Both the position numbers and the translations under genes were made by a program. Shown piece after piece: positions 1-5,902 of a stretch of 18,240 nt of DNA; position 1 is the stretch's first letter; every line of letters starts with the position of its first letter. The stretch is from Streptomyces sp. NRRL B-1347 (GTDB lineage: Bacteria > Actinomycetota > Actinomycetes > Streptomycetales > Streptomycetaceae), in contig NZ_JOJM01000096.1 of NCBI RefSeq assembly GCF_000720325.1, positions 1 through 18,240 of the forward strand, given 5' to 3'. Under the pieces are notes generated by a model. It had not been told where the DNA came from. It saw nothing but the letters and a program-made list of their open reading frames with translations, and did no database searches.

Positions 1-94
1 CGGCAGGGGCGGGGGACTCGGCCCGGGGGGAGGGGGGCGTTGGATTGGTTCGGGGGCGCCGGAAGGCGCTCCGCAGACGATCCAGAATGCCCAT
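1..94 (-). CDS. Partial gene, N-terminal 31 residues of an unidentified protein
   Basis: An ATG at 94-92 on the minus strand opens a frame with no stop up to the left edge of the window. It is preceded by AGGGG seven bases upstream, a good ribosome binding site. The visible product begins MGILDRLRSAFRRPR and continues into a Pro/Ser/Ala-rich stretch. The start is a short amphipathic basic helix, a kind of N-terminus seen on several cytoplasmic Streptomyces proteins, but 31 residues are too few to name a family. The gene is divergent from phoX and shares its upstream region. The reading frame is supported by the ribosome binding site and plausible start, not by homology. It could also be a chance frame. 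Confidence 0.55.
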   Translation of the reverse strand, partial: MGILDRLRSAFRRPRTNPTPPSPRAESPAPA

Positions 95-105
95 ATGCGC
101 ACCCC

Positions 106-127
106 TAAATGTGAGTTCAGCGTGAAT
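106..127 (-). promoter_or_regulatory. Weak PHO-box-like direct repeat
   Basis: On the minus strand ATTCACGCTGA is followed directly by ACTCACATTTA, so a TCAC core recurs at an 11-base period as in PhoP sites. Both units depart from the GTTCAC consensus at the first positions. The element almost touches the ribosome binding site of the left-edge gene, which is an odd place for an activator site. On the plus strand the same bases contain TTCA-GCG-TGAA, a small palindrome. It may be chance. Confidence 0.2.
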
Positions 128-226
128 GAGTCCCCGACCGGCCCCCAGGCCACAAGGGATACGTAAGGGTATCCGCCGCCCCACCGGACACACGGGGCCC
201 CCGGCCAAGCCCAGGGGCCAGGCGCG

Positions 227-248
227 GTTCACGCTCCGTTCACCCGCA
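227..248 (+). promoter_or_regulatory. PHO box (PhoP binding site) upstream of phoX
   Basis: Two adjacent 11-base direct repeats, GTTCACGCTCC (227-237) and GTTCACCCGCA (238-248), match the Streptomyces PHO-box unit GTTCACC plus a four-base tail. Two such units form the core site for the response regulator PhoP, which activates phosphate-scavenging genes when phosphate is low. The site ends 104 bases before the phoX start. TACTGC at 257-262 would be a possible weak -10 element in an activator-dependent promoter. The repeat is seen directly; PhoP binding is inferred from the known consensus. Confidence 0.85.
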
Positions 249-342
249 GTCCCCCGTACTGCTGGCAGCCGCCCCTAGCCTCCAGCCGGACCGCTGTGAA
301 TCGAGTGAAAACAGCCACGTCGCAGCCCATTTCAGCCACCTT

Positions 343-347
343 GGAGG
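343..347 (+). promoter_or_regulatory. Ribosome binding site that fixes the phoX start
   Basis: GGAGG lies five bases before the GTG at 353. The open frame itself extends upstream to a GTG at 296, but that codon has no Shine-Dalgarno sequence. This site therefore argues for a start at 353, giving the N-terminus (V/M)RKLLPLI. Confidence 0.8.
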
Positions 348-352
348 AACCC

Positions 353-2455
353 GTGCGCAAGCTGCTGCCCCTGATCACCTCGCACCCGGGCGGTGCGGGC
401 GGCCGCTCGGCCATGACGTGCCGGTTCCGCTGCGGCGACGCCTGTTTCCACCCGGTGCCGAACACCAGCGACAACGAGTACGTCGGCGACGTCATAGCCG
501 GTGCCCTGAGCCGCCGCTCCATGATGCGCGCGGCCGCCGTGGTGACCGTGGCCGCGACGGCAGCGGGCGGCGTCGCCCTCGGCCCCGGCGCGGGCGAAGC
601 CGCGGCCGCGGCCCCGGCGGCGTACAAACCCAAGGGCGGAAAGGCCGCCCGCGGCCTGCGGTTCACGCCCGTCGCGCCCAACACGGCCGACAAGGTCTCC
701 GTCCCCGACGGCTACCGCCAGAACGTCGTGATCCGCTGGGGCGAGCCCATCCTGCGCGGCGCCCCCGCCTTCGACGCGGACAAGCAGTCCGCGAAGGCCC
801 AGGCCGGCCAGTTCGGCTACAACAACGACTTCCTCAGCCTGCTGCCGCTGCGCGGCGAGAGCGAGGAGCACGGCCGTCAGGTGCTCGTGGCCAACCACGA
901 GTACACGGACGAGGTCCTGATGTTCAAGGGCTACGACGCGAAGAACCCGACCCGCGAGCAGGTCGAGATCGCCTGGGCCGCGCACGGCCTGTCCGTGGTC
1001 GTGGTCGACGGCGAGCGGAAGACCGGCGCGCTGCGAGCCGTGCCCCGCCACCGCCTCAACCGACGCCTGACCACCACCAGCAAGTTCCACCTCACCGGGC
1101 CCGCCGCCCGCAGCGAGTTCGTCCGTACGAAGGCCGACCCGCGCGGCACCACCGTCCTCGGCACGCTCAACAACTGCTCCGGCGGCACCACCCCGTGGGG
1201 CACCACGCTGCACGGCGAGGAGAACTTCAACCAGTACTTCGCGCACGCGGACAAGGTCACCGACCCCACCCAGGCCGCGCGCCTGAAGCGCTACGGCGTC
1301 GTCGGCGGCGAGTCCGAGCGCAAGTGGGAGCGTTTCGACGACCGCTTCGACCTGACCAAGGAGCCGAACGAGCCGCACCGCTTCGGCTGGGTCGTCGAGC
1401 TCGACCCGTACGACCCGGACTCCGTGCCGCGCAAGCGCACCGCGCTCGGCCGCTTCAAGCACGAGGGCGCCCAGCCGCGCCTGACCCGCGACGGCCGCCC
1501 GGTGGTCTACATGGGCGACGACGAGCGGTTCGACTACGTGTACAAGTTCGTGAGCAGCAAGCGGATGGCGAAGGGGAACTCGCGCTGGGCGCGCGAGCAC
1601 AACCTCACGCTGCTCGACGAGGGCACCCTGTACGTCGCCAAGTTCACGGGCGACTCCCCGGCCGCGGAGATCGACGGCACGGGCAAGCTCCCTGCCGACG
1701 GCGAGTTCGACGGCGGCGGCGAGTGGATCCCGCTGGCCACCGCGTACGCGGGCGGCAAGGCCGTCTCCCACGTCGAGGGCATGACCGCCGACGAGGTGTA
1801 CGTCTTCACGCGCCTCGCCGGTGACAAGGTGGGCGCCACGAAGATGGACCGCCCCGAGGACATCGAGCCGTCCCCGACGACCGGCAAGGTGTACGTCGCC
1901 CTGACGAACAACTCCGACCGCGGCAAGCCAGGCAAGGCCGGTGCCGACGAGGCCAACCCGCGCAACCTCAACAAGCACGGCCAGGTCCTGGAGCTGACGG
2001 AGGCCCGCAACCGGCCCGAGTCCACGCGCTTCGCCTGGAACCTCTTCCTCGTCGCGGGCGACCCGAACGACCCGGCCACGTACTTCGCGGGCTTCCCGAA
2101 GGACAAGGTCAGCCCCATCTCCTGCCCCGACAACGTGGCCTTCGACCCGCACGGCAACCTGTGGATCTCCACCGACGGCAACCAGCTCGGCTCCCACGAC
2201 GGCCTGTTCGGCGTGGCCACGAAGGGCGAGCGGCGCGGTGAGCTGAAGCAGTTCCTGACGATGCCGACGGGCGCGGAGACCTGCGGCCCGCTCGTGCAGG
2301 AGCGGCGCGTGCTCGTCGCCGTGCAGCACCCGGGCGAGGTCGACGGCGCGTCCGTCGAGAAGCCCGCGAGCGCCTGGCCCGACGGACCGGGGAAGATCGT
2401 GCGCCCGGCGGTCGTGTCGGTGTGGCGCGCGAACGGCGACGACATCGGCGTCTGA
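353..2455 (+). CDS. phoX: PhoX-type alkaline phosphatase (DUF839), Tat-exported
   Basis: Secreted phosphatase that releases phosphate from organic phosphoesters outside the cell; PhoX enzymes use an iron-calcium cofactor. From the GTG at 353 the product has 700 residues, near the family size. A twin-arginine motif, SRRSMM (residues 53-58), is followed by an Ala/Val-rich hydrophobic stretch and AAAAAPAA. The Tat signal has a long n-region that includes MTCRFRCGDAC, which I recall from actinobacterial relatives. Family-like segments include VANHEYTDE, NNCSGGTTPWGTTLHGEE (metal-site region), RPEDIEPSP and CPDNVAFDPHGNLWIS. A PHO box sits upstream, so induction by phosphate starvation through PhoP is likely. 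Transcription probably ends in the hairpin at 2502-2529. Family assignment is secure; substrate range is not shown by the sequence. Confidence 0.93.
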   Translation: MRKLLPLITSHPGGAGGRSAMTCRFRCGDACFHPVPNTSDNEYVGDVIAGALSRRSMMRAAAVVTVAATAAGGVALGPGAGEAAAAAPAAYKPKGGKAARGLRFTPVAPNTADKVSVPDGYRQNVVIRWGEPILRGAPAFDADKQSAKAQAGQFGYNNDFLSLLPLRGESEEHGRQVLVANHEYTDEVLMFKGYDAKNPTREQVEIAWAAHGLSVVVVDGERKTGALRAVPRHRLNRRLTTTSKFHLTGPAARSEFVRTKADPRGTTVLGTLNNCSGGTTPWGTTLHGEENFNQYFAHADKVTDPTQAARLKRYGVVGGESERKWERFDDRFDLTKEPNEPHRFGWVVELDPYDPDSVPRKRTALGRFKHEGAQPRLTRDGRPVVYMGDDERFDYVYKFVSSKRMAKGNSRWAREHNLTLLDEGTLYVAKFTGDSPAAEIDGTGKLPADGEFDGGGEWIPLATAYAGGKAVSHVEGMTADEVYVFTRLAGDKVGATKMDRPEDIEPSPTTGKVYVALTNNSDRGKPGKAGADEANPRNLNKHGQVLELTEARNRPESTRFAWNLFLVAGDPNDPATYFAGFPKDKVSPISCPDNVAFDPHGNLWISTDGNQLGSHDGLFGVATKGERRGELKQFLTMPTGAETCGPLVQERRVLVAVQHPGEVDGASVEKPASAWPDGPGKIVRPAVVSVWRANGDDIGV

Positions 2456-2484
2456 GCCGTCGCGCACGGAAGCGCGCAAGTCGC

Positions 2485-2540
2485 GTACGTGAACGCGTGA
2501 AGGGGCGCCCCCTGACCCGGGGGCGCCCCGTCTCACGTAC
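2485..2540. terminator. Bidirectional hairpin terminator between convergent genes
   Basis: A perfect 11-bp stem, GGGGCGCCCCC (2502-2512) and GGGGGCGCCCC (2519-2529), closes a six-base loop, TGACCC. It is nested inside a second perfect inverted repeat, GTACGTGA (2485-2492) and TCACGTAC (2533-2540). The structure fills the gap between the stop of phoX and the stop of the convergent minus-strand gene, so it can end transcription from both sides. There is no U-tract, as is usual in Streptomyces. Confidence 0.8.
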
Positions 2541-2542
2541 CG

Positions 2543-3742
2543 CTACTGGTTGTTCTGCTTGCGGCGGTACATCGCGAAGCCCAGGCCCGCGGCGCCCAGG
2601 GCGGCCATGCCGCCGCCCGCGGCGACCAGCGGGGTGTCGTGCGAGGCGCCCGCGGTGTCGCCCACGCCGTCGGCACCCGCCTTGACGCCGCCCTGCGGCA
2701 CCTTGGTGGAGGGGTGCGTGGGCTTCGACGTGCCGCCGCCGTGGGTGCGGCCCTCGACCCAGCCCTTCATGGTGCCGTCGGGGTTGAGCACGAAGTGCGC
2801 GCCGTTGTGCTGTCCGTACGCGGCCTTGCCGCCGGTCTGCTTCAGGGTGTCCCAGACGGTCTTCTTGCCGGTGTCGGGGGCCGGGGCGATCATGTCCGCC
2901 TCGTAGCCCGCCTTGGTCTTGTAGACCTTGGCGTCGAAGCCGGTCTTGCCGAGGTTCTGGTACTCGCGGACGAAGGTGCGCTTCTTCGAAGGCTGCGGCT
3001 TCGGCTTCGGCGGGGTCGGCGTGCCGGTCTTGGTGACCGTGCCGTCGGCGGTCAGCGTGAACGTACAGCCGTCGATCTTCGTGGACGCGGGCTTGATGTA
3101 CGCCTTCAGGGAGCCCTTGGCGACGCCGTTCTTGAGGAGCTGCGCCTTGGCGCTGCGCGCGGAGGCGTTCACGTCGACCTTGGCGGTCCAGCCGTGACCG
3201 AGACTGACGGTGCCCTTGGAGACCCAGCCGCCGGGGACCGGCTTGTCCTTGTCGTCGCCGGAGCCGGTCTTGGTGACGTTGCCGTCGGCGGAGAGCGTGA
3301 ACGTGTAGCCGCTGATCCTGGTGGACGCGGACTGGCCCTCGGCGCTCAGGGAGCCCTTGGCGACGCCGTCCTGGAGGAGCTGGGCCTTGGCGGAGCGGGC
3401 GGAGGCGTTCACGTCGACCTGTGCGGTCCAGCCGCCGCCGAGGCTGACGGTGCCCTTGGACTCCCAGCCGCCGGGGACGGGCTTGTCCTTGTCCTCGTCG
3501 GGCTTGGTCCGGTCGTCCGGCTTGGTGTGGTCGTCCGGAGTCGTCTTGTCGTCCGGCGTCGGCGTGGGGTCCGGGTCCGGCGTCCGGTCGCCGTCGGTCT
3601 GGTCGCCGGGCGCGGTGGCACCGTCGGCCGAGTGCGGGGCCGGCGGGGTGTCGGCGAAGGCCGCGGTGGTGGGGACGGCGAGCGCGGCGATCGCGCCGGT
3701 GGCGATGGCGGCGGTGCGGATGGTGCGTCGGGTGGCGCGCAT
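2543..3742 (-). CDS. Secreted, C-terminally anchored protein with two 80-residue tandem repeats
   Basis: I do not recognise a named family. ATG at 3742 is preceded by GAGGGA. The 399-residue product starts with a Sec signal peptide (MRATRRTIRTAAIATGAIAA..., likely cleaved after AFA at about residue 30). A Pro/Asp/Thr/Lys-rich linker follows (about 46-86), typical of wall-spanning regions. Two near-identical 80-residue repeats (84-163 and 164-243) each begin DKDKPVPGGW and contain VNASARSAKAQLL. After another Pro/Lys linker comes a distinct domain (about 256-332: TFVREYQNLGKTGFDAKVY). The protein ends in a hydrophobic helix (about 372-391) and the basic tail YRRKQNNQ, so it should be surface-exposed. 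No LPXTG or LAXTG sorting motif precedes the helix. Its only cysteine is C226 in repeat 2; repeat 1 has Y146 there. It is convergent with phoX. Function unknown, perhaps adhesive or structural. Confidence 0.85.
   Translation of the reverse strand: MRATRRTIRTAAIATGAIAALAVPTTAAFADTPPAPHSADGATAPGDQTDGDRTPDPDPTPTPDDKTTPDDHTKPDDRTKPDEDKDKPVPGGWESKGTVSLGGGWTAQVDVNASARSAKAQLLQDGVAKGSLSAEGQSASTRISGYTFTLSADGNVTKTGSGDDKDKPVPGGWVSKGTVSLGHGWTAKVDVNASARSAKAQLLKNGVAKGSLKAYIKPASTKIDGCTFTLTADGTVTKTGTPTPPKPKPQPSKKRTFVREYQNLGKTGFDAKVYKTKAGYEADMIAPAPDTGKKTVWDTLKQTGGKAAYGQHNGAHFVLNPDGTMKGWVEGRTHGGGTSKPTHPSTKVPQGGVKAGADGVGDTAGASHDTPLVAAGGGMAALGAAGLGFAMYRRKQNNQ
3014..3493 (-). repeat. Two tandem copies of a 240-bp coding repeat
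   Basis: Copy 1 (3254-3493) and copy 2 (3014-3253) encode residues 84-163 and 164-243 of the surface protein. Long stretches are identical or nearly so at exactly 240 bases apart, for example the stretch around ggcgttcacgtcgacct at 3164-3180 and again at 3404-3420. The copies are strictly in frame, without any length change, so this is an internal gene duplication. Divergence is concentrated in the second half of the unit (SAEGQSASTRISGYTF versus KAYIKPASTKIDGCTF). Confidence 0.9.
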
Positions 3743-3904
3743 GGCGTGGTTCCCTCGTACTGGTCGGCGTCTTGTCCGTCTATGTGCCCCTTTGCGGTGG
3801 CGACGGATATGAAGCTACGGGCGCCATGTGTGCGTCATCGGTAGGGAACGTAACAACTGGCCGCAGACCGCGGCGCAGAACCGTAAACCGGTGAAAAGCG
3901 CAGG

Positions 3905-4993
3905 TCAGAGAGGGGTTGGCCGAAGGTCCCGAGCGGAGTGGGGGCCAAGGTCCCCGGGCGGGGGAACCGCGCGGCCCGGCGGTTCGGGGGGACATGCGGG
4001 GGGACACGCGGAGGGAAGAGCGGGGGGACGCGCCGGGGGACCGGGCGCGGGGGGCGCGGCGCCGCGGGTGCCGAGCAGCCAGTCCTGGTAGGCGGGGGCC
4101 TCCGCGGCGGCCTCCCAGTACGCGGCCTCCAGCTCGCCGTACACGGCGTTGAGCTCCGTCTCCGTACGGGCCGCGACGTACAGGCGGACGCCCAGGGGAT
4201 CGCCGTGCAGGGGTCTGACCGCCATGTCGGGTCTCGCCACCGAGGTGGGCTGGCAGACGGTGACGACCTCGCCGGTGGCGACGAGCGTGGCGGCGGTGAG
4301 GTAGTCGCCGTGCAGCACGCGGGGGTTGAGGCCCGCGGATCTCAGCATCCGTCTCAGGCCGTCCCACTCGCCGTCCACGGTCGGGTCGACCATCCAGCGG
4401 TCGTCGGCGAGGTCGGTGAGGGCGACGACGGGCTCGCGGGCGGCGGGGTGGTCGGCGGCGAGCGAGACGAACTGCGGTTCGCGGTCGATGAGGACGCGGT
4501 GGGCGAGCCCGTCGGGGAACCGGAGCGGGCTGCCCTCCACCTCGTGCACGAACGCGACGTCGAGCCGGCCGTCGGCGACGTCGCGGAGCAGCGCGTTCGC
4601 CGACACATCCATCTGGAGCGAGGTCTCGGTGCCGGGCATGCTGGCGCGGAGCCTGCGCAGCCAGCCCGGTATGGCGCGGCTCGCCGTGGACCCGATGCGC
4701 AGCCGCGGCTCCCCGTCGGCGGAGCGGGCGGCGGCCGCGCGGGCCTCGGTGATCAGGGCCCGCATCTCGATGACGAGCGGGCGGGCGCGGCTGAGGACGG
4801 TGCGGCCGAGCGGGGTCGGGCGGCAGCCGGTGCGCTCGCGGGTGAAGAGCTGGCCGCCCACGGCGTGTTCGATGCGGCGCAACTGGGTGGTCAACGAGGG
4901 CTGGCTCATGCCGAGTTGGCGGGCGGCCTTGTGCAGGCTGCCGCTGTCAGCGATGGCGCAGAGTGCGCGGAGGTGCCTGACCTCGAGCTCCAT
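3905..4993 (-). CDS. snpR: LysR-family activator of the snapalysin gene
   Basis: Cytoplasmic DNA-binding regulator, 362 residues from the ATG at 4993. The start begins MELEVRHLRALCAIADSGSL, the usual LysR N-terminus; an upstream in-frame TTG at 5038 would add 15 unlikely residues. The ATG lacks a clear ribosome binding site, so the transcript could be leaderless or nearly so. The winged helix-turn-helix spans about 3-62 (LHKAARQLGMSQPSLTTQLRRIE) and the effector domain about 95-300. It is divergent from snpA with a LysR palindrome between them; in Streptomyces such a regulator next to snpA activates the protease and tends to control itself. At 362 residues it exceeds the usual 300 because of a Pro/Ala-rich tail (about 311-362), encoded by G-tract-rich DNA when read on the plus strand. 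The tail has no obvious domain. Confidence 0.9.
   Translation of the reverse strand: MELEVRHLRALCAIADSGSLHKAARQLGMSQPSLTTQLRRIEHAVGGQLFTRERTGCRPTPLGRTVLSRARPLVIEMRALITEARAAAARSADGEPRLRIGSTASRAIPGWLRRLRASMPGTETSLQMDVSANALLRDVADGRLDVAFVHEVEGSPLRFPDGLAHRVLIDREPQFVSLAADHPAAREPVVALTDLADDRWMVDPTVDGEWDGLRRMLRSAGLNPRVLHGDYLTAATLVATGEVVTVCQPTSVARPDMAVRPLHGDPLGVRLYVAARTETELNAVYGELEAAYWEAAAEAPAYQDWLLGTRGAAPPAPGPPARPPALPSACPPACPPEPPGRAVPPPGDLGPHSARDLRPTPL
3986..4054 (+). other. Clustered G-tracts (potential G-quadruplex) within the snpR 3' end
   Basis: Five runs of five or six G occur in 69 bases on the plus strand, at 3986-3991, 3998-4003, 4022-4027, 4035-4039 and 4049-4054. Most are followed by AC. 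This gives many ways to fold a G-quadruplex on the plus strand, which is the template strand for snpR. In the protein these bases encode the Pro-rich low-complexity tail. The pattern is seen directly; folding is inference. Confidence 0.55.
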
Positions 4994-5089
4994 GGCCGTG
5001 AGCGTAGAGCGGGTTACGGCGGCACACCAGCCTCCCAAACACCCATGGAACCGTAGAAGTTGCCCCTCCGTTCGGTGACCGGATGTGCG

Positions 5090-5110
5090 GCGATAGGCCT
5101 GGGCTATCGC
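5090..5110. promoter_or_regulatory. LysR-type operator between snpR and snpA
   Basis: A perfect inverted repeat with arms GCGATAG (5090-5096) and CTATCGC (5104-5110) and a seven-base spacer contains the LysR T-N11-A signature (ATAG-N7-CTAT). Its left edge is 96 bases from the snpR start and its right edge 91 bases from the snpA start, a normal distance for a shared activator site. Binding by SnpR is inferred from the family rule and the divergent layout. Confidence 0.85.
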
Positions 5111-5201
5111 CAGCTGCCATCATCCGCAACGCGCCTGGCTGCCCGACACTCACGGATACCGAAACGTTCATCTTTCACCGAACGAGTAGGGAGCCCCCCA
5201 C

Positions 5202-5870
5202 ATGCACAAGCGTTATGTGTCCGTCGCCGCCGCACTCGGACTTGCGGTCGCCGCGCTCGGCACCTCCTCCGTCGCCTCGGCCGCCACCTCGGCCGACTCG
5301 GCCAAGACCACCGCGTCGTCCTCCTACGCCGGCTACACCGGCTCCTCCGAAGAGGCCGCGGCGAACAAGGCGTTCTTCGAGGCCGTCGTCAAGGCGGTCG
5401 CCGAGAAGCGCGCGGCGAACCCCGGCGTCAAGGCCGTCACGGTGACCTACAGCACCCAGCGCGCCCCGTCGTTCCGGCAGCAGATCGCCGCGAGCACCTC
5501 CATATGGAACGCGGCCGTCTCCAACGTCAAGCTCCAGGAAGGGACGAGCGGCACCAGCTTCGAGTACCGCGAGGGCAACGACCCGCGCGGCTCGTACGCG
5601 AGCACCAACGGCCACGGCCGTGGCTACATCTTCCTCGACTACCGGCAGAACCAGCAGTACAACTCCACCCGCGTGACCGCCCACGAGACCGGGCACGTGC
5701 TCGGCCTCCCCGACAACTACCGCGGCCCGTGCTCGGAGCTCATGTCCGGCGGCGGCCCCGGCACGTCCTGCCAGAACGCCCAGCCCAACGCGCAGGAGCG
5801 CGCCCGGGTCAACCAGCTCTGGGCCAACGGTCTGGCCAAGGCCATGAAGCAGGTCGAAGCAGCGAAGTGA
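5202..5870 (+). CDS. snpA: Snapalysin, small secreted zinc metalloprotease (peptidase family M7)
   Basis: Extracellular neutral protease of 222 residues, close to the usual length of about 227. ATG at 5202 has GGGAG eight bases upstream. The signal peptide is [20 protein letters not shown]..., probably cut near SVASA (about residue 27), and the stretch up to about residue 75 is likely a propeptide. The zinc site [11 protein letters not shown] gives ligands H161, H165 and D171 with catalytic E162. M181 in SELMSG fits the Met-turn, and C177 and C190 can form the family's disulfide. The gene is divergent from snpR with a T-N11-A palindrome between them, so activation by SnpR is expected. The stop lies 22 bases from the stop of the convergent FUSC gene. 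Confidence 0.96.
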   Translation: MHKRYVSVAAALGLAVAALGTSSVASAATSADSAKTTASSSYAGYTGSSEEAAANKAFFEAVVKAVAEKRAANPGVKAVTVTYSTQRAPSFRQQIAASTSIWNAAVSNVKLQEGTSGTSFEYREGNDPRGSYASTNGHGRGYIFLDYRQNQQYNSTRVTAHETGHVLGLPDNYRGPCSELMSGGGPGTSCQNAQPNAQERARVNQLWANGLAKAMKQVEAAK

Positions 5871-5871
5871 C

Positions 5872-5902
5872 CCCGCGGGGAGCCAGGGCCCACTAGGCCT
5901 GG
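5872..5902. terminator. Possible hairpins between convergent snpA and FUSC genes
   Basis: The 22-base gap contains CCCCGCGGGG just after the snpA stop. An imperfect stem of CCAGGGCC (5884-5891) with GGCCTGG (5896-5902) has one bulged G and runs slightly into the FUSC stop codon. Either could slow polymerase from both directions. The structures are short and the call is tentative. Confidence 0.35.

Noticed and set aside
332..2536. A 734-codon open frame on the minus strand opposite phoX
   Set aside because: Antisense shadow of a high-GC gene: product is Arg/Val/Gly/Ala-rich low-complexity, no ribosome binding site, and phoX on the other strand is clear.
2543..2640. Sortase sorting signal on the repeat surface protein
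   Set aside because: The helix and basic tail fit, but no LPXTG or LAXTG motif precedes them (sequence there is SHDTPLVAAGGG).
3780..4367. A 195-codon minus-strand frame between the surface protein and snpR
   Set aside because: It overlaps snpR in another frame on the same strand, is Arg/Pro/Gly-rich and has no ribosome binding site.
5161..5183. GTTCATC and TTTCACC near the snpA start as a possible PHO box
   Set aside because: The cores are six bases apart, not 11, so they do not make a PHO direct repeat.
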